A stretch of DNA of 50,403 nt, taken from the NCBI GenBank assembly GCA_030530845.1, contig JAUMUE010000004.1, forward strand, positions 9,177 through 59,579, read 5' to 3'. The notes below the pieces were generated by a model. That model ran no database searches. It saw only the letters and a list, made by a program, of their open reading frames with translations, and was not told the origin of the DNA. Positions 27,264 to 35,758 of this stretch are shown here, in pieces (within the stretch, counting starts at the first letter, position 1; each line of letters opens with the position of its first letter). The stretch is from Limosilactobacillus sp. Lineage in GTDB: Bacteria; Bacillota; Bacilli; Lactobacillales; Lactobacillaceae. The position numbers were made by a program, and so were the translations under genes.

Positions 27264-27299
27264 CCAAAAAAGGACCAACAACGCTCACGTTGCCAGTCC
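27264..27299 (-). terminator. Terminator of the YjeM-like permease gene
   Basis: Minus strand GGACTGGCAACG / CGTTGTTGGTCC (imperfect stem, TGAG loop) followed by TTTTTT, nine bases after the permease stop. Confidence 0.8.
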
Positions 27300-27308
27300 A
27301 GGTAAATA

Positions 27309-28802
27309 TTACTTTTGGTGCTTTCTCATTGCGTTTTGGTAGAATACCAAAGCGACAATGGCAAAGAAGATTGGACCTGCGATTGTCCAGAATGCGGTTT
27401 GGTAATCCTTTTCCAAGATTGGTTGGATGAAGGTAAAGAGGATACCGACAATCAGGATTAATTCCACGAAGACAACCAGTACGTTAGTCCAGAATGGGTT
27501 CTTGAATGCAACGAATGGACGTTCCAAACCTTCCTTCTTCTTGAAGAATGGGAATGCCCCGATCAAGAAGATGTATGGGAAACAGGTAGAAACGTTGGTC
27601 ATGTCAGTCAAGATCAAGTAGAACTTTTGTGCTGCGGAACCACCAAAGGCCACACAGAAGACGATGATGGAAACGATGGTAGCTTGAACCCACATTGCGT
27701 TGGCAGGCATCCCCGCCTTGTTCAACTTAACCAGCTTCTTTGGCCACAATTCTGGGTTTGATCCCAAAATGAAGGCCTTGATTGGTGAGTACAGCAAGAT
27801 GAAGAGCGCACCCAGGAATCCGAGAATTTGTGCCAATGCAACGATCCGAACCATCACAACACCACAAGTCAATGCAGCGGCGTTTGACCAGCCGAGTGCG
27901 TGACCGAGGGCGATACCGAGATAGTTGAATGAAACGTAAGTAACGTTACCCAGGTCAACTGAACTCTTAGTCAAATCGTGTTGGTAGTTGATTGTCCAAC
28001 CAAGCATAAAGATCATAATAACGTAAGCACCGATCGTGAAGATACTTGCGATGATCAAACCACGTGGGAAGGTCTTTTCAGGGTTCTTAATACTATCGGT
28101 AACAGAACCGAGTGATTCCATACCACCATATGCAAAGATTGCGTAAACAACGAATGAAATAATTGCAATTGGGCTTTGGAATTGTGGGTTTGGTGAGGTC
28201 AAGAATGAACTCAGGCCGTGAATTGGTTGAGCCAGGTGACCCTTGTTTGCGATGAATACAATAATGCTGACGATTAAGAATATGACGTTCACGACAATGG
28301 TGAAAATACCACCGATGGAACCGACCTTCGCAATCGCATTCACCCCACGAGAACTCAGATAAGTGATGGATAAGATCATCAAGATCCCCAAGACACCGAT
28401 GAATTGAGTCGAATTAAGACCCAAGAAGTGCCATTCCTGCGTCGTGTCCTTACCAAAGATCAAAGCTGACAAAGTAATCCAGATACGTGATGATGTGGAA
28501 ACCATCCAGACGATCCAGGATGCCAACCAGAGGAAAGTACCGACAAAGGCAGTTCGTTCACCAACAGAACCTGCCAACCATGAGTAGATACCACCCTTGG
28601 CTTCCTTAAAGGTCGAACCGTATTCCGCCATCATCAATCCACATGGGAAGAAGAAGCAGATACCTGCTAAAGCGTACCAGATAATACTACCGTAGCCCAT
28701 TTGTAGGTAGGCGTTAGAAACATTACCAAATCCGAAGATGGCAGTAATGATCATCGTCACAAGGCCAAAGATAGTAATCTCTGTCTTTTTATTCTCATTC
28801 AT
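27309..28802 (-). CDS. YjeM-like APC-family amino acid permease
   Basis: Cytoplasmic-membrane transporter of 497 residues with about 12-14 membrane segments. APC-family signatures include TMIITAIFGFGNVSNAYLQM in segment 1, MMAEYGSTFKEAKGGIYSWL, and YAIFAYGGMESLGSVTDSIK followed by NPEKTFPRGL. The overall sequence pattern is that of the YjeM branch of the glutamate/GABA antiporter family. The substrate is not proven by sequence; no decarboxylase gene is adjacent. RBS TTGGAGG precedes ATG. Monocistronic, with a 218-bp upstream gap. Confidence 0.88.
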   Translation of the reverse strand: MNENKKTEITIFGLVTMIITAIFGFGNVSNAYLQMGYGSIIWYALAGICFFFPCGLMMAEYGSTFKEAKGGIYSWLAGSVGERTAFVGTFLWLASWIVWMVSTSSRIWITLSALIFGKDTTQEWHFLGLNSTQFIGVLGILMILSITYLSSRGVNAIAKVGSIGGIFTIVVNVIFLIVSIIVFIANKGHLAQPIHGLSSFLTSPNPQFQSPIAIISFVVYAIFAYGGMESLGSVTDSIKNPEKTFPRGLIIASIFTIGAYVIMIFMLGWTINYQHDLTKSSVDLGNVTYVSFNYLGIALGHALGWSNAAALTCGVVMVRIVALAQILGFLGALFILLYSPIKAFILGSNPELWPKKLVKLNKAGMPANAMWVQATIVSIIVFCVAFGGSAAQKFYLILTDMTNVSTCFPYIFLIGAFPFFKKKEGLERPFVAFKNPFWTNVLVVFVELILIVGILFTFIQPILEKDYQTAFWTIAGPIFFAIVALVFYQNAMRKHQK

Positions 28803-28975
28803 ATCAAAGCCTCCAACTAATTAATATGGTTAGTATAGACATATCAAGGAAATAATAAAAGTCTTTGTATAGTTTTCTAATCAAATTCTAATATAAATAT
28901 TCACTTATAAACGTTAGTAAATGCATAAACTTTCATTTATTTACGATTTTTCGATAATCACTTGCTTTTTTTAAG

Positions 28976-29014
28976 CAAACAAAAGCGATCACCTACGAAT
29001 TTGAGGTGATCGCT
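28976..29014 (-). terminator. Terminator of the map gene
   Basis: Perfect 11-bp stem AGCGATCACCT / AGGTGATCGCT, ten-base loop, then TTTTGTTTGC on the minus strand, seven bases past the map stop codon. The rest of the 28803-29020 gap is AT-rich and probably holds the permease promoter; I see no riboswitch-like structure there. Confidence 0.9.
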
Positions 29015-29020
29015 CTCATT

Positions 29021-29875
29021 TTACTTAAATTTTTCTGCAATTTCGCGTGCAATTTTACCGTAGTGTTCTAAGTATTCAGCGTACTTATCATCGTACAGGT
29101 AGTCTGCATCGACTTCGGGGTCCTGGGAAGTTAAGATCTTAGGACCCTTGTCAGTGATGACGAGTGAGTGTTCGAATTGACAACTCCATCCACCATCTTC
29201 GGTCTTGGCAAGCCAACCATCAGGATCACTGGTGTCAGCCTTCCAAGTACCGGTGTTAATCATTGGTTCCACGGTGATGGTCATACCATTCTTCAAGCGA
29301 AGTCCGTGACCGTGTTCGCCGTAGTGAGGCACCATTGGATCTTCGTGCATCGTTGGTTGGATACCGTGACCAACGAATTCGCGGACATCCCCGTACCCAT
29401 TTTCTTCTTCCGTGTACTTTTGAATTACCGCACCAATGTCACCAATCCGGTTTCCGGGTACACATTGGTCAATTCCCAAGTACAAGGACTTCTTAGTGAC
29501 GTCCATCAACTTCTTGATTTCTGGCTTCACTTCGCCGATCGCATATGACCAGCAAGAATCAGAGAAGAAACCGTCAACGCTGACAACAGTGTCAACTTTG
29601 ACGAGGTCACCCTTGCGCAGGATCAGGTTCTTGCGGGGGAAGCCATGGCAAATTTCATCATTGACGGAGACACAGGTAGCATACTTGTAGCCTTCAAAGC
29701 CAATTTGTTCTGCCTTAGCCCCAGCAGCCTTAAAGTACTTACGGGCAAATTCTTCAATCTTCCAACTCGACATGTCAGGCTTGATAAATTCCCGAATTCC
29801 CAGGTGCATACCGGCTAATGCAGCACCGGACTTTTCCATCGCTTCAATTTCGCGTGGTGATTTTAATGTAATCAT
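29021..29875 (-). CDS. map: Type I methionine aminopeptidase
   Basis: Cytosolic metalloenzyme that removes the initiator methionine. The 284-residue protein shows the five metal ligands in context: Asp of LVKVDTVV, Asp of FFSDSCWSY, His of VGHGIQ, Glu of VEPMI and Glu of CQFEHS. It is about 30 residues longer than the minimal type I enzyme, with a C-terminal acidic/Tyr-rich extension (DADYLYDDKYAEYLEHYG) as in other lactobacilli. RBS AAGGAG precedes the ATG. Divergent from the flavodoxin gene. Confidence 0.95.
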   Translation of the reverse strand: MITLKSPREIEAMEKSGAALAGMHLGIREFIKPDMSSWKIEEFARKYFKAAGAKAEQIGFEGYKYATCVSVNDEICHGFPRKNLILRKGDLVKVDTVVSVDGFFSDSCWSYAIGEVKPEIKKLMDVTKKSLYLGIDQCVPGNRIGDIGAVIQKYTEEENGYGDVREFVGHGIQPTMHEDPMVPHYGEHGHGLRLKNGMTITVEPMINTGTWKADTSDPDGWLAKTEDGGWSCQFEHSLVITDKGPKILTSQDPEVDADYLYDDKYAEYLEHYGKIAREIAEKFK

Positions 29876-29911
29876 TAAATCGATTCTCCTTTTCGATACT
29901 CTACTTAAAAC

Positions 29912-29956
29912 AGTATACCACTATCTGATCAGTAGACACGAAAAGCATGATATACT
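29912..29956. promoter_or_regulatory. Divergent extended -10 promoters of map and flavodoxin-gtrA
   Basis: Two TGnTATACT extended -10 elements lie in the 112-bp gap. One reads TGGTATACT on the minus strand (TATACT at 29912-29917) for map, and one reads TGATATACT on the plus strand (TATACT at 29951-29956) for the flavodoxin operon. Neither has a good -35 box, as expected for extended -10 promoters. The -35 zones overlap, so the two may compete. Confidence 0.6.
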
Positions 29957-29987
29957 TAGAGTGAATATTTATTTGGAGGCATTACTA

Positions 29988-30434
29988 ATGAAAGCTCTCG
30001 TAGTATACGCAACCATCACTGGTAATAACAAGGATGTTGCGGATTTAATCACTGAATCATTAGAAGACCGCGACGTTGAGGTAGACGTCGACGAAATTTC
30101 CGTGGCTGACCCTGCCGATTTTGAAGATGTCGACATTTGTGTGGTCTGCCCTTACACATACAGCGAAGGTTCACTCCCAGAAGAAGGAATGGACTTTTAC
30201 GAAGATCTGAAGGAAGAAGACTTGAAGGGCAAGGTTTACGGTGTTGCCGGTTCTGGTGACGTCTTTTACGGCGATGACTTCTGCCGTGCCGTGACTGCAT
30301 TTGACAAGGCCTTCGCCGAAACAGGTGCGACTAAAGGAAGCGAAGATGTTCGTGTTAACCTGGCGCCGGATGGTGAAACCGTCAAGAAGCTCGACCAATT
30401 TGCGGATGAATTAGTAAAAAAGGTGAATGGTTAA
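29988..30434 (+). CDS. Flavodoxin
   Basis: FMN-binding electron carrier of 148 residues. The N-terminus MKALVVYATITGNNKDVADLI fits the flavodoxin phosphate-binding loop. It is followed by the acidic EVDVDEISVADPADFEDVD, CPYTYSEGSLPEEGMDFYEDL and VAGSGDVFYGDDFCRAV (the D-x-F-Y-G-D isoalloxazine region). The protein is very acidic, typical of the family. ATG 29988 follows TTTGGAGGC; the frame is open upstream to 29772 but that part lies inside map. The stop codon abuts the gtrA start. Confidence 0.9.
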   Translation: MKALVVYATITGNNKDVADLITESLEDRDVEVDVDEISVADPADFEDVDICVVCPYTYSEGSLPEEGMDFYEDLKEEDLKGKVYGVAGSGDVFYGDDFCRAVTAFDKAFAETGATKGSEDVRVNLAPDGETVKKLDQFADELVKKVNG

Positions 30435-30869
30435 ATGATAAAAGAACTCTGGAACAAGTATAAGAGCGTTATTGCTTACCTATTCTGGGGTGTTGTGACG
30501 ACTGTTGTGAATTTAGCGACATTCCAAATCCTGAGCTCAGGTATTCACTGGAACTACATGGTGGCGACGGTGATTGCCTGGGTGATGTCGGTGCTGGTCG
30601 CCTACTTCACCAACAAGGTCTGGGTGTTTGAATCACACTACACCACAGTCAGTGACTTCTTCGTCGAACTGTTACGTTTCTTCTTCTACCGGGGATTGAC
30701 GCTGATACTCGATATTGCAATCACCTACATCGGTATCACCCTCCTCGGCTTTAGAGATCCAATCGGTCAGTTCGTAGTCAAAGTCATCGATAACGTCTTC
30801 GTTGTGATTGCCAACTACTTCTTCTCCAAGTGGTTGATCTTCAAAAACAACAAAAACATTGCGAAATAG
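30435..30869 (+). CDS. GtrA family membrane protein
   Basis: Small integral membrane protein of 144 residues with four membrane segments and GtrA features: YLFWGVVTTVVNLATFQIL, YFTNKVWVFES and a C-terminal VVIANYFFSKWLIFKNN. GtrA proteins are thought to flip undecaprenyl-phosphate-linked sugars made by GtrB. The ATG directly follows the flavodoxin stop codon, and its RBS AGGTG lies in the flavodoxin coding region, so translation is probably coupled. The nearest GtrB-like gene is at 21515. Confidence 0.9.
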   Translation: MIKELWNKYKSVIAYLFWGVVTTVVNLATFQILSSGIHWNYMVATVIAWVMSVLVAYFTNKVWVFESHYTTVSDFFVELLRFFFYRGLTLILDIAITYIGITLLGFRDPIGQFVVKVIDNVFVVIANYFFSKWLIFKNNKNIAK

Positions 30870-30911
30870 AAAATAGCTGTTAGCGGAGCAATTCCGTTAA
30901 CAGCTATTTTT
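30870..30911. terminator. Bidirectional terminator between gtrA and the epimerase-like gene
   Basis: Perfect outer stem AAAATAGCTGTTA / TAACAGCTATTTT with an inner CGGA/TCCG pairing and T-run on both strands, between convergent genes. Confidence 0.9.
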
Positions 30912-30925
30912 GTTGGAGATAAAGA

Positions 30926-32053
30926 TCAGTGTTGTTGGAGATAGTCCTCAATGATTGCACAGATGTGTTCGCTGGCGTGTCCATCCCCGAACCGATTTTC
31001 CGCTTCCGCCATCTGCTTGTAAGCCTTATGGTGGTTAAGCAGGTCAAAGACGGTCTGTTGGATGCTAGTTGGGTTGGTACCCACGACTTTGACTGCACCA
31101 CAGTCGACTGCTTCTTGTCGTTCGGTCTTTTCCCGCAGCAAGAGCACCGGCTTATGGAGTGCGGGCGCTTCTTCTTGGATACTACCGGAATCAGTGATGA
31201 TCAGGGTACTCCGGGCAGCCATGTGGATGAAGCTACCATGGTCGAGTGGCTTGATCAGGTGGATTCGGTCATGCTTACCGAGAATTTCATCCGCCATCGA
31301 TTCGACATCGGCATTTGGGAAGACGGGGTAGATCAATTCGACGTCTTCGTTGGTCTCCACGATATCCTTGACGGTATGGAAAACCGCACGCATTGGTTCA
31401 CCAATATTTTCAGGTCGTTCCATGGTTAAAATGATCATCCGGTGATCTTCCGGAATCTGGTCGAGGAGTTCACTATCAAATGGTTGGTCGAGAGTGTTAT
31501 TGACCATGTCGATTGATGTGTTACCAGTGACGTAGATTCGTTCTGCCGGGTGGTGTTCGGCCAATAAGTTGTCCCGTGCGTGTGCAGTCGGAGCGAAATA
31601 TAGGTCAGCGAGGTCATCAGTCAGGCGACGGTGCATTTCATCTGGGAATGGTGAAAGCTTGTCGTATGTCCGCAGACCAGCTTCGACGTGGCTGATGGGA
31701 AGCTGGTGGTAGAAACCAACCAGGCTGGCAGCCAGACTAGTCGAGGCATCCCCGACCACCAGCAACATATCTGGCTGGCTTGCGTTGACCACATTATCAA
31801 GGTTGTGCAAGAGCTGACTGAGCTCTTCTACCCGCTGACCATTCTTGTCGACGGTGGCCAGTTCAAAGTCTGGCTCAATTTGTAAATAGTCCAGGGCTTG
31901 AGAAAGAAGGTCATTTTGTTGCAAGTATGGCGCAGTAACAACCACAGGCTGCCAAATCATCTCATTGGCTTTCATAATTTTAATTACCGGTGCGAGCTTC
32001 AAAGCCTCTGCCCGGGTACCAAGTAAAAACATTATGCAGTATGGTGCTTGCAC
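30926..32053 (-). CDS. UDP-N-acetylglucosamine 2-epimerase-like protein with altered His motif
   Basis: Non-hydrolysing UDP-GlcNAc 2-epimerases make UDP-ManNAc for wall polymers. The 375-residue protein has the two-domain fold: LGTRAEALKLAPVIK, VVGDASTSLAAS, SHVEAGLRTYDKLSPFPDE, VTGNTSIDMVNNT and TDSGSIQEEAPALHKPVLLLR. The acidic catalytic positions (Asp of GDAS, Glu of HVEAG, Glu of PDEMHRR) are kept. The usual T(A/G)HRREN motif reads TMERPEN, with Glu in place of the catalytic His. Start is GTG 32053 six bases after AAGGAGGG; the frame open to 32074 starts on the RBS. Activity is uncertain, so I give no gene symbol. Confidence 0.85.
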   Translation of the reverse strand: MQAPYCIMFLLGTRAEALKLAPVIKIMKANEMIWQPVVVTAPYLQQNDLLSQALDYLQIEPDFELATVDKNGQRVEELSQLLHNLDNVVNASQPDMLLVVGDASTSLAASLVGFYHQLPISHVEAGLRTYDKLSPFPDEMHRRLTDDLADLYFAPTAHARDNLLAEHHPAERIYVTGNTSIDMVNNTLDQPFDSELLDQIPEDHRMIILTMERPENIGEPMRAVFHTVKDIVETNEDVELIYPVFPNADVESMADEILGKHDRIHLIKPLDHGSFIHMAARSTLIITDSGSIQEEAPALHKPVLLLREKTERQEAVDCGAVKVVGTNPTSIQQTVFDLLNHHKAYKQMAEAENRFGDGHASEHICAIIEDYLQQH

Positions 32054-32137
32054 AAAAATCCCTCCTTTTTTCAAGTCATCATTCTAATTTTACAACACTT
32101 TTGTGAATTTTTTAAAATTGCGTTATCAAGATAGCAA

Positions 32138-32163
32138 CACCCAAAGCCGTTCAACTTTGGGTG
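32138..32163 (-). terminator. Terminator-like hairpin after tRNA-Arg
   Basis: Perfect stem CACCCAAAG / CTTTGGGTG with an eight-base loop, 19 bases downstream of the tRNA gene on the minus strand. The following T-run is poor, so confidence is moderate. Confidence 0.6.
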
Positions 32164-32181
32164 CACAAGTATTTACATAGA

Positions 32182-32254
32182 TGATCCCATCCGGGCTTGA
32201 ACCGGAATCGACCGCTTAGGAGGCGGATGCACTATCCAATTATGCTATGGGACC
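32182..32254 (-). tRNA. tRNA-Arg (anticodon CCT)
   Basis: On the minus strand a complete cloverleaf is visible. The acceptor stem is GGTCCCA / TGGGATC with an A discriminator. The anticodon stem CCGC / GCGG has loop CTCCTAA, giving anticodon CCT (reads AGG). The T arm contains GGTTCAAGCC (GG-TTCAAG-CC). No CCA is encoded. It lies 58 bases after the helicase gene in the same direction. Confidence 0.95.
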
Positions 32255-32312
32255 AGACAAAGAATATTATCGCATTTACGATTAGTCAGGTAAAGCGACA
32301 ATATTCTCGATT

Positions 32313-33584
32313 TTACGAATTTTGCCGGCGGTGCTTAAGACGGATCCCTTTGTTCTTGCGGTTCTTCTTTTTGCGCCGTTTCTTTGGTGCAGATGGCTCT
32401 GCAGGTGTGGACTTGGCTGATGACTTGGGACCCTTGACTTGGTCTACCGGCTTGTCCTTTACTACCGGTGCACTTGGAGCTGGCTTTTCGTCGGTCAGCT
32501 TATCTTGTCCGATGTAGAATTGTTTAATTTCTACATCCAGGTCACTAACCAGCTTCTTCAGGTCACGGATATCATGATCATCCCCGAGATTGACCACGAT
32601 CCCCCGTTCCCCTTGCCGACCAGTTCGGCCTGAACGGTGAACGTAGGTATTGGATTCGGTGGGCAGGTCGAAGTTGATTACACCAGGAAGCTTTGGAATA
32701 TCAATCCCCCGCGCAGCCAAGTCGGTCGTTAAGAGGAGCTTGATTTGGCGCTTGCGGAACATCCGCATCGCTTTTTCCCGTTCGGTCTGGCGTTGACGGC
32801 CACCGAGCGTACCGACTGCAACGTGTTCGTGAGTCAGACGACTGGCAGCATAATGAAGTGTCCGCGTGCTGTTGAAAAAGACCAGCGCTCGAAAGTCCTT
32901 CAAACTTGCCAAGCGACGGAGCGTGGCAGCCTTTTGCGCATTCGTCCGAGCTGCTAAGTAGACGTGTTGGATGGGTCCACGCGAACGGTCAGTGTCACGG
33001 ACGTCAAAGGTGTCGACATGACGACCAAACATTTCGCCAAGTTGGTCCAGTACCGGTGACTTGGTAGCGGAGAAGAATGCCAGTTGGGTATTGATTGGAG
33101 TAGCCCGCTCAATATCCTCAATCACGGCCAGGGTGTCGTCTTGCAACATATCATCTGCTTCATCGATGACCATCGCCTGCAGTTGGCTCAGCTTAAGCTT
33201 GTGGTTGTCGAGCAAGTGGAGTACCCGACCTGGAGTACCAACAACAACATCTGGGTGTGCGTGGAGATTCTTGACCTGGCGGCGTAAATTGGCACCACCA
33301 GTCAGTGATTGAACCTTCACACCGATCAAGTTCGCCCATTCACGCATCACTTGCGCAGTTTGAACAGCTAATTCTTGTGAAGGTGACAATACCAGGATTT
33401 GGGTACCATCCCCAGGCATCACCTTAGGCAAGAGTGGCAGCGTGAATGCCAGGGTCTTACCTGATCCAGTCGGTGCGATTCCCAAAACTGAATCATCCCC
33501 AGCCAGAGCGTCTGCTACTGCTGTCTGGATCGCAGTTGGTTGTTGGTAAAGCTTATCAAAGTGTTCCTTAAATTGTTCGATCAA
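32313..33584 (-). CDS. DEAD-box RNA helicase
   Basis: ATP-dependent RNA helicase of 423 residues, probably in RNA remodelling or ribosome assembly. Motifs in order: Q motif TAIQ, APTGSGKT (I), GG, TPGR (Ib), VIDEADDML (II, DEAD), FFSATK (III), then domain 2 with VFFNSTR, TTDLAARGIDIP and YVHRSGRTGRQG (VI). The C-terminal tail is Lys/Arg-rich (PKKRRKKKNRKNKGIRLKHR), a likely RNA-binding tail. Start TTG 33584 after AGAGG. Similar in layout to CshB-type helicases, but I do not assign the symbol. Confidence 0.93.
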   Translation of the reverse strand: MIEQFKEHFDKLYQQPTAIQTAVADALAGDDSVLGIAPTGSGKTLAFTLPLLPKVMPGDGTQILVLSPSQELAVQTAQVMREWANLIGVKVQSLTGGANLRRQVKNLHAHPDVVVGTPGRVLHLLDNHKLKLSQLQAMVIDEADDMLQDDTLAVIEDIERATPINTQLAFFSATKSPVLDQLGEMFGRHVDTFDVRDTDRSRGPIQHVYLAARTNAQKAATLRRLASLKDFRALVFFNSTRTLHYAASRLTHEHVAVGTLGGRQRQTEREKAMRMFRKRQIKLLLTTDLAARGIDIPKLPGVINFDLPTESNTYVHRSGRTGRQGERGIVVNLGDDHDIRDLKKLVSDLDVEIKQFYIGQDKLTDEKPAPSAPVVKDKPVDQVKGPKSSAKSTPAEPSAPKKRRKKKNRKNKGIRLKHRRQNS

Positions 33585-33601
33585 CGATTATCATCCTCTT
33601 C

Positions 33602-34615
33602 TTAGTCGTTATCTGCTGGGAAAGTTAAGTTAGCTGATTGACGAAGTGAGTACATTACGGAGTTAACGGTCCGGGAGAGGTCCATCCAGCGTTGGTACTT
33701 CTTGACTTGGGCAGGGTCATCAGGGTTAGTGAAGAGTGCTGCGAAGTCGTTCATTTCATCAGTCATAGAATTCTTTTCGACTGGCACATCAAATGGGTGC
33801 GCGGTCTTGTCGGCGTCGTAGTAGGTCACCTTTTGTGTTTCAAAGATACTATCGAATACCAGGGTGTCCTTCAATCCGTATACTTCGGAATCCAAGTGGG
33901 AGTTAGCAGTCTTACCAAAGTTCAGAGTGACAGTGAACTTGTCATAGTTTAAGATTGCAACACCCTTGGCATCAACGCCACTCTTAGCGATGGTTGGGTA
34001 GTAAACCACAGTGTCAGGTTCGCCGAAGAAGGTCACGGCACCGTAAACGGCGTAGACACCGAGGTCCATCAATGCACCACCGGCAAAGTCGAGCGTGAAG
34101 ATGTTTGGATATGGCTTTTGGTCAGCCAAGACATTGTCATAACGTGATGAGTACTTCATGACAGTAATTGTAGCACCTTGGATGTGGTCCTTCTTCATTT
34201 CTTCGACCTTTTCCAGACCCTTTTCAAAAATTGGGGTGTGGATGTGGCGAGCAGCTTCAACCAGGCGTGCCTTTGGGTGAGCAGCCAGGAGTGATTCGAT
34301 TGCGGAGAATTGTGATGGGTTCACGAACGCAGGCTTTTCGAGGATGATGAACTTATCATTCTCGATTGCCTTGCGCACTTGTTCGTAGTGGCAGCTATTA
34401 GGAGAAGCCACGTAAACCACGTCAAAGTCACCTTCTGCAAAGAAAGTGTCGAGATCGTCGTAGAATTCAGTAGCGCCATATGGTTGGCCGAATTCCTTCG
34501 CCCGTTCCATTGTCCGTGAGTAAACTGCAGTCAATTCGTACTTACCAGTCGTCTTCGCTGCGTCCAACATTTGATCAGTAATAATGTGCGTACCAATAAC
34601 ACCAAGTTTTAACAT
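33602..34615 (-). CDS. Gfo/Idh/MocA family oxidoreductase
   Basis: NAD(P)-dependent cytosolic dehydrogenase of 337 residues. The Rossmann start is LKLGVIGTHIITDQMLDAA, followed by YVASPNSCHYEQVRKAI and IILEKPAFVN with the conserved Lys of the EKP motif. The C-terminal alpha/beta domain carries GGALMDLGVYAVY. The substrate, usually a sugar or polyol, is not predictable. RBS AAGGAG precedes ATG 34615. The helicase gene starts 17 bases downstream, so the two may be co-transcribed. Confidence 0.9.
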   Translation of the reverse strand: MLKLGVIGTHIITDQMLDAAKTTGKYELTAVYSRTMERAKEFGQPYGATEFYDDLDTFFAEGDFDVVYVASPNSCHYEQVRKAIENDKFIILEKPAFVNPSQFSAIESLLAAHPKARLVEAARHIHTPIFEKGLEKVEEMKKDHIQGATITVMKYSSRYDNVLADQKPYPNIFTLDFAGGALMDLGVYAVYGAVTFFGEPDTVVYYPTIAKSGVDAKGVAILNYDKFTVTLNFGKTANSHLDSEVYGLKDTLVFDSIFETQKVTYYDADKTAHPFDVPVEKNSMTDEMNDFAALFTNPDDPAQVKKYQRWMDLSRTVNSVMYSLRQSANLTFPADND

Positions 34616-34773
34616 ATCCTATAACGCTCCTTTTACATTAGATACGATTGTTACAATTAATTTTACCAATTATTTCTGCTTTTTAACAGAAATGAAATCT
34701 TTATATAACATAAATGTGTGTATAATTATCCTAGAAGTTAATTTACTTATCATTTACTACTTGAGGGGAAGAT

Positions 34774-35142
34774 GTGAATATGAAGAAAAAGGGAATGTTA
34801 CTGTTCGGCGCGGGCTTAGTGGCTGGACTCAGCAGCACTTTGGGTTTCAGCCGCGCGAAGAATAGTAGCACCGCCACAGCGTTACCAATTTTTTACACTG
34901 GCACTTGGCAATATTATGACCAAGAACGGGGTCGTTCACATCGGATTACCATTTCCCCAGAATTAAAATTAGGAATTGATAACCAAATCATTCCTGCTAC
35001 CGTTCAATTAATCCAGGAAGACAAGTTAGTATTTCTTGATAAGTTCGGCTACCACATCACGATTCGGGCCAACGAACAACGCCCAATCTCATTGACTGAC
35101 GAAGCCGACGACCAAGTATACAAGATTCAACCAGTTAAATAA
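34774..35142 (+). CDS. DUF4828 family protein
   Basis: Protein of 122 residues with an N-terminal membrane or signal segment ([20 protein letters not shown]), then a small beta-rich domain: [41 protein letters not shown] and [12 protein letters not shown]. The pattern fits DUF4828 of lactobacilli, function unknown. The frame allows GTG 34774 (five bases after GAGGGG) or ATG 34780 (eleven bases after it); I list the longer form. Flanked by minus-strand genes, so a single-gene unit. Confidence 0.82.
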   Translation: MNMKKKGMLLFGAGLVAGLSSTLGFSRAKNSSTATALPIFYTGTWQYYDQERGRSHRITISPELKLGIDNQIIPATVQLIQEDKLVFLDKFGYHITIRANEQRPISLTDEADDQVYKIQPVK

Positions 35143-35150
35143 CTATGTAG

Positions 35151-35172
35151 CGCTGCACCACAGCGTTTTTTT
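35151..35172 (+). terminator. Terminator of the DUF4828 gene
   Basis: Short GC-rich stem CGCTG / CAGCG with CACCA loop followed by seven T residues, nine bases after the stop. Confidence 0.65.
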
Positions 35173-35180
35173 ATTTTAAA

Positions 35181-35756
35181 TTACTTTTCGTACGTCCGGT
35201 AGTGTGGCGCATGGAAAATTTCCATGTAGTGCAGGATATCATCCATGTTGTCACCGAAGTACACATTTTCAAAGAAGGAATCTTCCAGAAAGCCAGCTTG
35301 GTTCATCTTGAACAGCTGGTTTTTTAAGTCGTCGTAAAACCCTTGGAAGTTATAGATTGCGACTGGTTTGGTGTTATCACCAACCGTCATCCAAGAAGCG
35401 GCTTGCATGATTTCTTCCATCGTGCCGAGTCCACCAGGGAAGGCGATCATTCCGTCAGCCATCTCCATCATCTTTTCCTTACGCTTGTCCATGTTTTCGG
35501 TCACTTGCATGCTGGTCAAACCTTCCATTGCAACACCACGGCCGTTGAGCTTTTCGGTAATAACACCGTGAACAACACCGTCATTTAAGAGCGCACCACG
35601 AGCCACCGCACCCATCAAACCATACTTACCACCACCATAGACCAGTTCGATCTGATGGTCTGTCAGCCATTCACCGACCTTTTCTGCTTCGACAAGGTAT
35701 TCCTTACCGTTTCCATTACGTGCACCGCAAAAAATCGCTAATCGTTTAATTGACAT
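35181..35756 (-). CDS. LOG family protein (TIGR00730 type)
   Basis: Rossmann-like nucleotide-monophosphate phosphoribohydrolase family, 191 residues. It has LAIFCGARNG, ELVYGGGKYGLMGAVARG and the signature FPGGLGTMEEIMQAASW (PGGxGTxxE). Plant LOG enzymes release cytokinins; bacterial members cleave AMP-like nucleotides, and the cellular role here is open. Two bases separate it from the upstream dehydrogenase stop, so they form an operon. Confidence 0.92.
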   Translation of the reverse strand: MSIKRLAIFCGARNGNGKEYLVEAEKVGEWLTDHQIELVYGGGKYGLMGAVARGALLNDGVVHGVITEKLNGRGVAMEGLTSMQVTENMDKRKEKMMEMADGMIAFPGGLGTMEEIMQAASWMTVGDNTKPVAIYNFQGFYDDLKNQLFKMNQAGFLEDSFFENVYFGDNMDDILHYMEIFHAPHYRTYEK

Positions 35757-35758
35757 TA

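Noticed and set aside
28803..28975. Possible riboswitch or leader upstream of the YjeM-like permease
   Set aside because: The gap is AT-rich, with no conserved core or ladder of stems; the only strong hairpin is the map terminator on the same strand.
29772..29987. Long N-terminal extension of the flavodoxin frame
   Set aside because: It lies inside map on the other strand; a strong RBS and the true flavodoxin N-terminus are at 29988.
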